From contig NW_026251752.1 of NCBI RefSeq assembly GCF_025024155.1, positions 62,001-126,000 on the forward strand: DNA of 64,000 nt, read 5' to 3'. The DNA is from Gamsiella multidivaricata (Eukaryota > Mortierellomycota > Mortierellomycetes > Mortierellales > Mortierellaceae). A program made the translations under genes and the position numbers. Of this stretch, positions 10,949 to 23,020 are shown piece by piece. Each line of letters opens with the position of its first letter. Within the stretch, counting starts at the first letter, position 1. The notes below the pieces were generated by a model. That model ran no database searches. It was given only the letters and a program-made list of their open reading frames with translations, and was not told the origin of the DNA.

Positions 10949-12736
10949 TTACGCAAATACAGCTCCGCCGAGGGCAACCAGCGCCAGCAGCGAAGCGATC
11001 TTGACCTGGATGCGCGTGCCACTGCTGATTGGCCCCTTGGACTCGGGTTTGCTTTCGTTGGGTAAAGTCGTGCTGGAAGGGCCAGGTATGGGATCCTTCG
11101 TGCTCATGTTTGTGGGTAGGTTCTGCACGAATCCTTTGTCTAAGGTGTCGCGAATTGATCTTGTCAACTCGTGATTCTTTGTGTCGCTATCCATGGACCA
11201 GATACTGACACCGCCAAAACCATAGTCCTTCAGGTAATTGACCTTGTACGCAAAGGTCTCAGGAGTGTCATAGCCAATCCACTGGTCGTTATCGACGACC
11301 ATGTACATACACTTGCTAACGTCGTCCATCTTGGGGGCCTGGGTAACCTGACGCTGTGTTGCATTCGTGTCGGCAATACTAGTGCCACTGACAATTGTCT
11401 TGGCCTCAAAGTACGACATGGCGCCTTGTTCTTGGCATCCTTCCTTGCCAGGTCCCACGGCAGGTGCTCCAGGCTCAGTGAGCGTCGTATCTTTGAGGGT
11501 GAAGCTGACCCCCGAGAGCGAGAGTCCGAGGTTGAACTTGCGGGGGTTGACAGTCTTGGGGGCCATGGAGGTGACGGCATCGACGAGAGAGTATCCATTG
11601 TATTCTGTGTCCTTGGCAGGATCGCTCAAGGGCGCAGCGCAATAGACCATGGACTCCCAAGGACTGAAAACAGTAGAGAGAGAGAGAGAGAGAGAGACAC
11701 CAGAGATTAGTCAGAAGAAGGACGAATTCGCAGACGATATGACAACTGAAAGTAAACGGTGATAGCTGGTCCTAGTTTCTTACCCATGAAGGTTATACGC
11801 CATGATGTTGAACCAATCAGCTATCAAAGTTCGCCGGGGACAAGGCGTGTTAGAATGAGGAAATCATGAACGTGTCAAGCGATAGTACAGAATACCATAC
11901 CATATTCAGCAAGTTTTGGAACGTGGAAGTAGTCGCCGTGGAAGGGTCCTCCAGGCAGAGCAATGCTCAGAATCAGTCGCTCCTGCTTATCCTTAAGTAC
12001 CTCCGCATTTGCAGCTGCCCTCATCTCCATCATGAAAGTAACAAAGTTCTCAGGATCAGCATCGCGGCCTCCACGCTTCGGATCAGCAGGGCTATATGTC
12101 GATACAAGAAATGTCCGATTAACGCTCATGGAGATGTAGAGACAGAGCAGGAGTCCGTTGGTCAATCTATCTACACTTACTATTCCCAGTCAAAATCAAG
12201 GCCATCAAATCCATGCTCGCGGACAAAGGCGATGGCCGAGTTGATGAACTTTTGGCGGTTCTCGGCTGACGAGACCATAGCTGAATAATGCTCCATCTTC
12301 ATATCCCAGCCGCCAATGGTGATGGCAGTGCGTAAGGATGGCTTCTTGGCCTTGAGGTCGTTCATCTCCTTATAAAGGGGCAGGTCATCCTCGTGTTGGG
12401 ACACAATCAAACCCGCATCATTAATCAGTGCGAATCCAAAGTTCAAATGGGTGTATAGGTCGACCGGGAGATCGGTAGGCGCGAACGGAGTTTTGTCAGC
12501 GCATTCTGTAACGGTCTGCATGGTGTGTAGGATATTCATGGTTATTATCTCGTCTCGTCCCATAAATTTTCAGCAGCGCCATCCATCAACTTCTTGGACC
12601 AAAATCAGCTTAGCATGCCAAAAAGCAACATTGAGTATAGTATATTTACCTTGGAATAGTATCCAACGACGCGTTGGGCGTTCACCAGCGCGGGCAGAAC
12701 TAATGCCAAAGCAGCCACGATTCGTGTCAAATACAT
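10949..12736 (-). CDS. Secreted GH18 chitinase, probably GPI-anchored
   Basis: Five exons on the minus strand: 12736-12650, 12515-12181, 12091-11901, 11820-11784 and 11663-10949, about 454 residues. The second exon could instead start at 12548 (also in frame, +11 residues). I prefer 12515 because it brings the conserved Cys and THLNFGFA strand close to GYYSK, as in the family. The N-terminus is a clear signal peptide with likely cleavage at NA/QRVV. The GH18 active-site motif is intact: DGLDFDWE (DxxDxDxE). [11 protein letters not shown] and the late [11 protein letters not shown] strand, with the barrel-closing Trp, are also present. The C-terminus is a Ser/Pro-rich linker and a hydrophobic tail ([16 protein letters not shown]), typical of GPI attachment. 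It should hydrolyse chitin in the cell wall during growth or remodelling. Confidence 0.93.
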
Positions 12737-13810
12737 GGCGGGATGAGGAGATTAAGTCGAGAGAGTGAGCTGAGAGGGGTAAGTTGAGTGGCGAGGTAGG
12801 TGTGGGAGAGAGCAGGATAGACGTTGTAGGGGGGATGGCTGCAAGTGAGTAGGGACTTGAGAAGAGAGACGAAGAACCGAAAAAAAGAAAAAAAAAAGAG
12901 CGACGTGGGCCATGCGGATTATATCTTAGTCGCGTCGCGTATTGTCCTTCCTCTGCAAGACCTACAAAACCAGAACGAATAGCAATAAGCGACAATCCCG
13001 GTCTGACCTAGATAAGAGAGAGAGACCCCCACCGTTAACTGATATGCCTAATGCATATAAGCGAATATTCCTCCGGGGAACATCTGGCAGGATTTCTGGA
13101 CTGTTGAGACACAGTTTGGATTGGAATGCTTTTAGTGCTTGGGCCGAGTAGCGGGACCGCAGATCGAAACAGATCGGGTATCATCCTGCTCTATCTATCT
13201 CTTTTTCTCTTTCGTTCTCTCTCTACTCCATAGCAAAAGAGACAGAGAGAAAGAGAGAAAGAGAGCGGTTGCCAGGCAAATGGGTCATGGGGAGAACTGA
13301 CGGTAGACGTCCGCGATCTATAGACTGGTATCCGGATATGCGCTGTTGGAGATGAAGACACGCCAGCACGTGCACAGCAAGCACGCGTGCTTGTCAGGCA
13401 CGCCATATTCCATATTCCTGGGGGAGGAGGGGGCGTGGGGGCGTGGGGGCGAGGGGAGGGCAGGGTTCGTGCCTGGCTGCTGCCTGGCGAATCAGATGCG
13501 GCCATATTCTTTCATGCAGTCCACACATTCATGACAATCATCATGACGATAGTGCGGTCTCTGCTAGATTTTGTTCCTTGAATACGACTGGCCGACGGCA
13601 ATTCGACCGCAGTGCTCGGCCGCGTTTTGCTCACCCCCTTACTACTCATTCCCCCCACCACATACCGCCTCTTCTCACCCCTCACCCACCTCTCCTTCTC
13701 TTTCTCTCTCTTTCTCCCCTCCTCATTCGCATTCACATTCGCCTCCCACTCCTCATTCATTCCTCATTTTGCATTCCCAGTCCACGCTCACCAGTGATCG
13801 CCCCCCGAGT
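12737..13810. promoter_or_regulatory. Divergent promoter region, chitinase (-) / phosphorylase-kinase-like gene (+)
   Basis: About 1.07 kb between two divergently oriented start codons (12736 and 13811). It contains GA/CT-rich tracts (13193-13265), a G-rich run at about 13420-13460 and a strongly pyrimidine-rich leader (13650-13790) just upstream of the plus-strand gene. No precise promoter elements can be assigned by eye. Confidence 0.6.
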
Positions 13811-16800
13811 ATGCAGTACCATTCCCAGGCCAGTGTGCGAAAGCGTCTCGACTACTACTACCGTGCCGTCAATGCCGTTATCCTGAATCGCCAGAACCCC
13901 ACCACGGGTCTGATCCCTGCTTCAGTGGCCGTCACCACCCATGGAGACTACCGTGATGCCTGGGTCCGGTAAAGATTATGGGCCTAATTGGACATTTGGC
14001 ATGAATTGCAAGTGCAGAGTGTGTGCGATCAATGCGGAGATGCTAACTGTTATGCTAAATGTTTGTGTGTTATCAATGATGTTGCCGATAGTGATAATGT
14101 GTACTCGATTATGGCTGTCTTTGGGCTGTCTCTAGCCTATCGCCGAATTGACGATGATGAGGGTCGCGCTTGTAAGTCTTGAGCAGGGACGAATACTCTA
14201 TGAAGTTTGGTCTTGGGTCGTTGGGAACCGTTTAAGAGCAGACACACGTTGGTACTTCAGCGCACCGCGTCACCGCCTGCAGATCAGCCGTGCGAATCTG
14301 TCCTGGGCTCTTATCTATAATACTTGGCCCGTGTTCTTTTCATTGTGGGCAGAAAGAAGGTTCATGGATGTGGTTGCCCTTGTCCATTTTATCGCTCAAT
14401 TGAGGTTGCGCAACCTCGGCTCCCTATTTTCTTGTATCTTCTTTTGTGCATTGCTGTAATGGTAAAAAAAAAAAAAAAAGGTTAAAGGATTCTCTAAAGA
14501 GCAAGGACAGTGGACAGCGAGAGAGAAGGGAGGAACAAGTCGCACAGGTGCAGAACGCCCCTGAGAAGCTCCTTCTACGCGTAAAGAGAGAGGGGGTTTC
14601 TGTCTGCTGTCGTCATTGCCTGGCCCACCGTGCCTTTCCTCCGACTTGCTGTGTCCTCCAGCTGTGGGAAAAAGAAGAAAAGGGCTTCCCCTATATGCCC
14701 CGTGAAAGAAAGAAGGAACTGATTTTCCTAACAAACAAAGCACATCCCTACAATTGTGATAGATGAACTCGAACACGCTGTCGTCAAGTTGATGCGTGGC
14801 CTGCTCTTCTGCATGATGCGACAGGCGCCCAAGATCGAGCAGTTCAAGAAGACCCAGGGGTTGAATGACTGTCTGCATGCAAAATACAACACCGCGACCG
14901 GTGACACGGTCGTCGGTGATTCCGAGTGGGGTCATCTGCAGATCGATGCCACGTCGATCTTCTTGCTGGCACTGGCACAGATGACAGCCTCGGGGATACT
15001 GATCATCTATACCACCGACGAGGTTGACTTTATTCAGAACCTGGTCTTCTACATCGAGCGCGCGTATCGTACCCCCGATTATGGTATCTGGGAGCGTGGC
15101 AACAAGATCAATCACGGCGAACCGGAGCTGAACTCATCCTCCATCGGTATGGCTGTTGCTGCGCTGCAGGCCATTAATGGCATCAATCTCTTTGGATCGC
15201 GCGGTGGCCCTAGCTCTGTAAGTTCATTTTAAAGAATATGCCTGGATTTCACCAGTAGGACTTTGTGTCATTGACACACCATGCTGGAAAATTTAATTCC
15301 TGTAGGTCATTCACGTCCTACCTGATGAGATCACTCGCAATTATACAACCTTGCATTCGGCCCTGCCCAGAGAATCCAACTCGAAAGAGATTGATGCCGC
15401 ATTGCTGTCCGTCATTGGGTTCCCTGCATTCGCCATTGGCGATGCCAAGCTGGTGAAGCGCACACGGGACGAGATTATCGAAAAACTTGGCGGCAAATAC
15501 GGTTGCAAACGCTTCCTGCGCGACGGACATCAGACTGTCCTCGAGAGTATGTGCCTTCCTCCAGAATGAACGGAAGCATATGAGAACAGCTATATCAGTT
15601 TCTGCAGCACTAATGTACTGATTACCATACGGTTATTTTTGCCACAATAGACACTACTCGCCTTCACTATGACGCGCAGGAGCTCAAGGTCTTTGAGGGT
15701 ATCGAGTGCGAGTGGCCACTTTTCTTCACATATTTCATTCTCGATGGTCTCTTCAGCGAGAACGAGGAGCAGGTCGAGGAGTACCGCGCCAAACTGGAGC
15801 CCTTGATCATCGATTCTGCCACGCTGCTCGACTTTGGCCAATTCATCTCTGACTCCATCTCCGAGAGTGATGGCGGTCGCACCCCCAAGACCCCTACGTC
15901 TCCTGGATTTGCCACACCAGCGAGCAATAATGAGGGCAAGCTGCCTGAACATATTCCGCTCATTCCAGAGCTGTACTACGTGCCAAGCCATCTAGTCGAT
16001 GCCGAAAAGCAGAATAACCACTCACAAGCGCGTATCGCCAACGACAACCTTCCTCTTGTCTGGGCGAACTCGCTTCACACCCTCGGAAATCTAATTTATG
16101 AGAATCTGCTTAGCGTTGCCGAGATCGATCCCCTCGGAAGGCGCTTCAACGCTCGCAAGACTCAGTCGAGCGATACGGTTGTTCAGATCGTGCTGCTAGC
16201 AGAGGACACTAACTTACAGAGTATGCTGAGCATGTACGGACTGGAGACGCAGACCATGGAGCAGGTCCACCCTATCACTGTCAGCCATCCACAGGGTCTG
16301 AAGGAGGTGTACGCAGCCTTGGGTAGGAATGCCAAGTTAGGACTATCAGGACGGCCTAAACGACCTGTTGGATCTCTCGGAACATCGCGCTTGTATCGTG
16401 TGCAGGGCCACCTATACGCGTTCACACCCCACTTTATGGACAATGAGGAGTTTTATCTGACCAGCGACAACGACTACCTGATCTCGATCTTTGAGCAGGA
16501 ACTGGCGTTCGTTCGTCAGTACTGGGAATACCCTGGGAGGCCCACCATGGTCGTCCTTTTGACCCATGCCATGCTGGGTGGATTGACAAAGTCACGGACG
16601 TTCACTTCACAGACGGATGTCGATTCCCAACGCCTGACTACCTGGAGAAAGTCCACCCTTGGATCCAATCCTCACAAGGACAACAAGCGCAACCTCCTCA
16701 ACTTTTTTATGACCCTGCGTAGTGGTGTCTGCAATAACGTTCGTGTCCGTCTGGGAAGACTGAGCGAGATGATCAACACGTCGTGCATCGAGTCGCTTGA

Positions 16801-19470
16801 CTTCTTGGTCACTAAGAAGGATATCGACTGGCTGGGCATCTTGCGTGGCGCTGCAGATCGTCGCAAGGGTCGTACTGCCAGGAAGCTGGGTCTCAACGAG
16901 AAACAGACCCAAGCAACCACGCCGGGTGCGACTGGGAGCAGGACTCCTGGAAATCATCGCTGGTCCATGCGCAGACATTCTTCCTCTGCTGGCCTGCCGT
17001 TCGCTTCACTGGTCACCCCTGCAGTCAATACAGAACTCGAAGGAGACAGCTATTTCGGATCTCAGGGTCGTAGTTCTACGGATGGTGTTTCTCCGTCTCC
17101 TCACGCAGCCGCTGGTGAACCATCAGAGCCCTACACCCAGAAGCGATACAGGAAGGGTCAAGCCAAGGCATTCAAACTCAAGGATCACGAGGAACCACGA
17201 GTCATTCGCAAGGGAAGCAGCACCGGACTCAATGCTGGAATCCTCACTCCTGACCTCGTCAACCTCGAAATCTCAGAGGCCCCCACCGGCGAGAACACGT
17301 CGGATAGCGCAGCTTTTGCTGCTGGCGAAGACGAAGATTCGGATGAGGGTTCGCCAGATGGAAACATGGACAGCTTGGGCTTAACCCTCGGTGATCCATC
17401 CAACATGGAGGCGGCCCAAAACATGCTTTCAATCTCTGTCAATCTTTATGACCAAGTTGGTACGCTATTGTTTAATGCAGCTCATGACAAAAAGAGCAGC
17501 CACCATCTCAGTTATTAACCATGCACTACTTTGTCATATAGATTTGCTACAGTACTTACTTTCTTGTCAAGGACCGGATTATTTTGTCAACAATCTGGAT
17601 GCCACCGTTCAAACACTTTTGGAGGAGGTCTACTTTAAGTCGCTCCAGCTCAAGCTGTGGTCGATCGTTCGCCAAGCTGCTGGCCTATTGAACAAGGTCG
17701 TCAATTCGCTTACAATCAACATCACGGATCTGGTCATTCGTCAGAAGCAAGTGACTATTGGATCGGGTCCCACGGAGCACTTTATCACCAGTCCTCTGGG
17801 TCCTGATGTCTTGAGTAGGATGATCTATGACGGTAACTTTGACGATGTCCGCGAAGGACCTGTGGTACAGGAGGTCTTGATCTATCTGGGATCGTTCATC
17901 AGAGCTGACCCGGAGATGTTTGAGGGTATCATGCGGCTTCGGACACATTTCCTGATCATTGCTCTTCGCGAGGAGATCTCACGTCTTAACAGCTGCGATG
18001 AGACTGAGGCCGTCGAGCACCTGATGCAACTTTCTCCCTTTGAAGTCAAGTCACTGCTGGGAACCGTCCTGTCGGGACCCACGCTGAGCTCCAACGCCAC
18101 CAACACGCTCCTCCGTAACCAGTCCGTCAGCGCCGCCAGCCCAGCAGCTGAAGCCGGGGACAGCAACTTGTCGACAAACATCGCATCATCCACTTCATCT
18201 GTGCCCCTGGGTGCAGTGCCAATCCCCAACATGGGCAAGAGCTTGACAACGTTGTCGATCAAGGTCCAGTCCGGTGGTTATCACTCTGGCAGCTTCTCCA
18301 AGATCCTGATCAACGAAAGTACCATGTCTGTGTCCTCGCGCGGCATCAACATGGTGGTCATTGATCCCCTACAGAGCGTCCTTATCGAGTCGGTCTCGTT
18401 CGATACCCACATCTCTGAGGATGAGAGCGACGACCTTGCGCGACTTGTAGACTGGCTGCAGCCAGGTATGATTGTCATCTGTAGTTGCAAGGATGACTGC
18501 TACGAGCATCTGACTAGTGCCGCCCGTTTGGCGCTGAAGCAGCTGGGCAGTGGACTCACAGCCAGCCTACGGTACCGCGACTCTTGGTGTATGATTGGAG
18601 AAAAGGGTAAGCAAGAGAGGCTTGTGTCCATTAATTGATCATGGTATAGCTAGCATGCCTATTTTTTTTTTCTCCCACATTAATCGTAATGGGTGCATGC
18701 TTGTTCTTCCTACAGGTACCGAACCCGGCACTGCGTTGGAGGCACACAAGGCCTTTATGGACGGACCGACCGCAGTTCTGGAAAAGACCATCGATTTGAA
18801 TCAGTACAAGGCCAAGGCCGATGTCCAGGAATCCTTCCCATCGCGGTCGGCCATCGCTGCCTTTGTCCCCAATTCTTCTGGTCGCTGGCTACGTCGCCGC
18901 AAGAACGACGGCGCCTTGAACCGTGTCCCGGACAAGTTCTACCCGCGGGTCTGGCGCATCCTATCGCGTTCTGCAGGCTTCAGGGTCGGCTCGCACGTTC
19001 TGCCGCGTGATCCTATCATCTCAGAAAAGACGCCGGAAGAGTTCAACTTTGCATTGGCGGTAGAGAACTTTTTAGGCGTGATCCTGGACCCTGCAGAGCG
19101 TCAGATTGCAGTCGAGACACTGATGGTGATTGCCAAGATCGAGGATCGCAACCCTGGTATGGAGGTACTACCTGAGGTGATTGATCTGCCGATGATCATG
19201 CGCGAGGCTATGAGCAAGTTCTGGAACAAGTGGGTTGTGAATGGACCAGGTGGACGTGGACAGAGCGTCCCTGGAGGCGCGCCTGGGTCAAACATCGCGG
19301 GGGGTGCATCACTGGGCAAACCCGGTCTGGAGCAAGTTGAGTTCGAGCACCACGAGGGTCTTGCGCGAGGCATGTTCTACGATCTGCCACAGGAGGGCAA
19401 GGAAGGCACGTTTGCATACCTTGCACGGGCGGCATTGAAGCTGCTTCCATATTCTATTGACCTGGAATAG
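13811..19470 (+). CDS. Phosphorylase b kinase regulatory subunit alpha/beta-like protein
   Basis: Seven exons: 13811-13968, 14092-14171, 14763-15217, 15306-15546, 15651-17459, 17542-18606 and 18716-19470, about 1520 residues, slightly longer than animal PHKA/PHKB. The N-terminal half is the GH15-like (alpha/alpha)6 region of the family: [48 protein letters not shown]. The central part matches PHK ([18 protein letters not shown]). The C-terminal half keeps the [17 protein letters not shown] and FYPRVW block. In animals these subunits hold the gamma kinase inhibited until calcium or phosphorylation signals arrive. The chain ends LPYSIDLE where animal subunits end in a CaaX farnesylation box, so lipid anchoring looks absent. 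Intron 2 (591 nt) is long for this window and carries an A16 run. The catalytic gamma partner is not in the window. Confidence 0.95.
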
Positions 19471-20663
19471 TTTAGCAATTACATATCTGTACACCTATTC
19501 CATATCTTTTTTGATACAAACATAAAACCATGTAGAAAAGCCATGTGGAGGAGGCACATTCCTGCTGTGGATACAGAAACAAGGCAGGATTTCCATCCCC
19601 TCTGCCGCTTTTAATGGCATCCCGTCGCATGCGCGCACCCAAAAGGGGTTGCATCTTGTCGTAGGACTCAGGGGGCCTTTGGATCAACTTGGATGCTGTT
19701 TTTGTGGGTACGAATGAGAGGGAGGGGAAGGTGGAGGGACGAGCCGCATCCGCTTTCGCTGTCGGCATGAACCACGACTACGACCACGACCAGGACCCTG
19801 CCTTCCCCCTCTCCCTTCTCTCCCTAGTCTATTGTACACCACACCAACCCCCTGTTACGTCTTAGTCCCTTTTATGTAGTCCATGTACATGTATGTGTAT
19901 CTATCTGTATATGCACCTTCCCCAACCACTGCGACGAACGAACGCTCTCCCTTGTCTCCTGTTGCCTCCTCACCCTCTCCGCCACATCCATCATCATCCC
20001 TCCTTTGGTCCCGTACTGTTGGTGTGACCTTGTCTACAGCAGTCTACACGTTAGTCTTTGTTCACCCTCATTCTCATCAGTTGCATCTCGCCCACTCATT
20101 CGCATTCGACCTGGTCATTCACATTTTAAGCAGAAAGAAGAGACGCGTCAGTTAGTCTAGACACGCGCATACAGTAGAACAGACAGCGACGAATTCTGTT
20201 GGTTGTTGTACAAGCAACAGGGCGGCAGGGCATCGCCACCGGCGTCTTCTCCCCCCCTTTCTTGGCTTCGATTCGCCATCGATGCGGATCTTTTGCCCTC
20301 GTCTTCATTTTACTGTACACAACGCGCTCAGACGCTTCTTTTGAATGGTGGCGAACACGATCTTTCGCCACCATTCCTAAAAAAGAATACACTTTAACGT
20401 TTTGGTGGCAACCCTTTTGGACGTGCCCTCATTCCCGCCGCCTACTTCTCCGCCTCTTTCGTCCCTCTTTCTTCTTTCTTCTCTTCTCCCGCTCTCTCTC
20501 TCCCTCTCTCTTCCTTCCTTCTTTATATTCCGATCGCCTCTTCCTCTTCAATCTCACTCGCATCGCATTAACTCTTCACTCCACTGCACTTCACCTCACA
20601 CGTTCCATCGCACTTTCCTGCCCTAGCCAACTGTCATTTCTGTACTTCCTTCTTACGTTTAAC
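19471..20663. promoter_or_regulatory. Promoter and pyrimidine-rich leader of the zinc-finger gene
   Basis: This holds the 3' end of the phosphorylase-kinase-like gene and about 1.2 kb upstream of the zinc-finger gene. From about 20410 to 20640 it is strongly CT-rich (TCTCTCTCCC tracts), like other fungal 5' leaders in this window. The zinc-finger reading frame stays open back to 20199, but the extra translation is leader-like (Ser/Leu/Phe/Pro from CT repeats), so I treat it as untranslated. Confidence 0.5.
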
Positions 20664-22862
20664 ATGCTTGCACAGAACAAGGTCCAAGACAGCATCAGTG
20701 AAGAACATCTCTATACTTCCCCACCTCAGCATGCACCCCTGCCCCAGAGTTATGGCCAGCGCGAGTTCTCTTGGAAGCCATCCTCATTCGAGGCCTTTTC
20801 CAAGCGACATCGAATGCACGATCAACGCCAAGAGGACCAGCACATATACGAACATCATCAAATAAACCAACAGCAGCAGCAGCACCAGTATCACCATGTG
20901 AGGCAGAGCCATCAACAAGAGGACGCAGTCAGTTCCCGCGAGGCAAGACAGCCGAGGTTGTGCTTTAACAAGACACGATCGAAGACCATCCACCCAACCA
21001 TTGCCAACATGGTTTCGTCCACGTCAATCCCATTTGGGAAGTCGCACTCGTCTCCTCTTCCTTCGCCCTATCCCTCATTTTCTCCAGCCCTGTCTCCCTC
21101 ACCCTCGCCCTTGTTGAGGAATGTACCCATGTCTCCTGAACCGGAATCTGAAGATATCATGCATCGTCCACGGGCAGTATACCATACCCCTTCAGCGTGC
21201 AGCTTGTTGCCACCATCGCCCCCGCCACGACGAGATAGCGATGACATGGACATGGACCACGAATACGCATTTGAAGAGCTGTCGTCAGATTCAGTGATGG
21301 ATCAGTGCGAGCCGCAGAGGGGTTGGTCCTCTTCTTCGTCCCTACAGACAAACTCCCCTTCGCCTCTCATGTCCTGCACACCCGATCAGCTCCATCCTGA
21401 GTATCCTCTACACCATCGGCACCATCCCTCTCGGCAGCAGGATCTGCCTCCACCACAGCAACAACCGCTGCGGGATCATCATGTGCCGTCCTCTCCTCCA
21501 AACTACATTGTCCAAGATCAATTGCGGCGACCGCAAGATAATCGTCGTGAATATCTCTACCATCCAGGCAGCCATCCCCATCACCGTCGCCACAGCGTAC
21601 ATGGCCGTTACGGGGACTATCATCGTCACCACCACCACCAACGCAGTAGTAGTAGATCGATGCAAGGAAAGTCGGATATGGCCCCAGGAGAACCAGCGAT
21701 GTCGCCGATATGCAGGTCGAGTTCTCTCAAGGCGCACACAGCCCGAAATTTGAGGCCACGCCTCCTTTCTGTTCCCAACGGCACCGATGTTGGCACTCTG
21801 CAGCATCCTTCTGGCTCATTTGATTCCCCGCCTGTTGTCGCCGGATCAGCGTCAAATATTGTGCAACCAGTTGCTGTCAAGATACAAGGGTCACCGTCTA
21901 GACCTCAAACGCCACCATTTTTTCGCCCACTTCCGCCACTTCCGCAGCCGCAGCAAGAGCCGACGGATACAGAAAATTTTCGACGCGCACCTGCAGCATC
22001 TACTGTCGCACCATTGCTACCTAGGCCCAAGTATTTCGAGTACATGAGCGAGGCTCAAAGGGTGTTGTACGAGCGTCACCCGCCCTCGCCTGAATGTGAT
22101 CGGACTTCCTCGTCATCGCCGTCGTCTTGCCCAGCATCGCCATCCGATATCTCTTGCGAGTCTTCTGTACCACCGTCGCCAGTTCAATTGAGAAGACATG
22201 CATCCTATGAGAAAGTTCTATTGGGGTCTCGTCTTCCACCCCCACGTTCTCATTCTGACACTGCCGCGACTTCTAGTTACGGCTATGACACCCGATCTTC
22301 AGAGCCAAGTCGATTGCATCAGCAGCAGGCACAACCTAGACATCAACTTCCCAGGATACCGACATTCGGTCAGATGTCGCACCAGCCGCTCAAAGAGCCA
22401 GAGACCCATATGAACTCCAAATCAAGGTCGCAATTGACATCGTCTCTGCCAATTCTCATACCACCTCACAGCGGAGGAGGGGTAGGTCGCTCAGAACATG
22501 TCCTTATTTCCACCGGAGTAACCCCACTGCAAAACTTGCCGGGCACGGAAGGTATGACGGTTGTCAGGAACGAGGACGGCGCGATCATGGTTTACAATCC
22601 GATAATGGACACGATGTCCTTTCGATGCGAGCGGTGCCCAGGCGAGTCATTCGGACGGATTCATGACCTGAAGAGACACCAGACTTCGAAGCACCAGGAG
22701 ATGACCTGGCCGTGCGACTTTTGTCACCGTCCATTCGTGAGACGAGATGCGTTGCTGAGACACTATACCGTCAAAGCTGCTAGAGACGATGGACTCCATC
22801 CAGCGTCGCATGAGGTCGACAGGCTGCTGGCTGCCCGTGCCCGTGCCAAGATGCTGTTTTAA
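20664..22862 (+). CDS. C2H2 zinc-finger protein, putative transcription factor
   Basis: A single exon of 732 residues from the ATG at 20664. An upstream in-frame ATG at 20199 exists, but the extension translates CT-rich leader. Most of the chain is disordered: His/Gln-rich (residues ~60-100), Ser/Pro-rich, and an RHHHHQR-like histidine patch near residues 320-325. Two C2H2 fingers lie at the C-terminus: C-ER-C followed by an HQTSKH pair, then CDFC with RRDALLRH. The second finger's last histidine is unusually distant (after VKAARDDGL), so it is atypical. This layout, long disordered body with two terminal fingers, is common in fungal regulators; target genes are unknown. It converges on REV3, with only 158 bp between the two stop codons. 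Confidence 0.87.
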   Translation: MLAQNKVQDSISEEHLYTSPPQHAPLPQSYGQREFSWKPSSFEAFSKRHRMHDQRQEDQHIYEHHQINQQQQQHQYHHVRQSHQQEDAVSSREARQPRLCFNKTRSKTIHPTIANMVSSTSIPFGKSHSSPLPSPYPSFSPALSPSPSPLLRNVPMSPEPESEDIMHRPRAVYHTPSACSLLPPSPPPRRDSDDMDMDHEYAFEELSSDSVMDQCEPQRGWSSSSSLQTNSPSPLMSCTPDQLHPEYPLHHRHHPSRQQDLPPPQQQPLRDHHVPSSPPNYIVQDQLRRPQDNRREYLYHPGSHPHHRRHSVHGRYGDYHRHHHHQRSSSRSMQGKSDMAPGEPAMSPICRSSSLKAHTARNLRPRLLSVPNGTDVGTLQHPSGSFDSPPVVAGSASNIVQPVAVKIQGSPSRPQTPPFFRPLPPLPQPQQEPTDTENFRRAPAASTVAPLLPRPKYFEYMSEAQRVLYERHPPSPECDRTSSSSPSSCPASPSDISCESSVPPSPVQLRRHASYEKVLLGSRLPPPRSHSDTAATSSYGYDTRSSEPSRLHQQQAQPRHQLPRIPTFGQMSHQPLKEPETHMNSKSRSQLTSSLPILIPPHSGGGVGRSEHVLISTGVTPLQNLPGTEGMTVVRNEDGAIMVYNPIMDTMSFRCERCPGESFGRIHDLKRHQTSKHQEMTWPCDFCHRPFVRRDALLRHYTVKAARDDGLHPASHEVDRLLAARARAKMLF

Positions 22863-23020
22863 TAGCTTTCGTGCTTTTTCTTCTTACTCCTCTTTTCTGC
22901 AGATCTTCCAAGACTACTTCCTTATCCTTAATAATCACAATTGGCATACAATACAATGAAATAATGGAGTCGATCGTGTTCAATTCTAACTGCAAGATTG
23001 AAAAAGGCGACCAAATCATA

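Noticed and set aside
12549..12649. Earlier acceptor at 12548 for chitinase exon 2
   Set aside because: In frame, but it inserts 11 residues that separate GYYSK from the conserved Cys segment; kept only as an alternative.
14396..15115. Minus-strand 239-codon frame across the PhK-like gene
   Set aside because: Its right half is the complement of strongly conserved PhK exon 3 and its left half is intron; no independent similarity.
20199..20663. In-frame 155-codon N-terminal extension of the zinc-finger protein
   Set aside because: It translates a CT-rich leader; composition (Ser/Leu/Phe/Pro from repeats) is unlike the rest of the protein.
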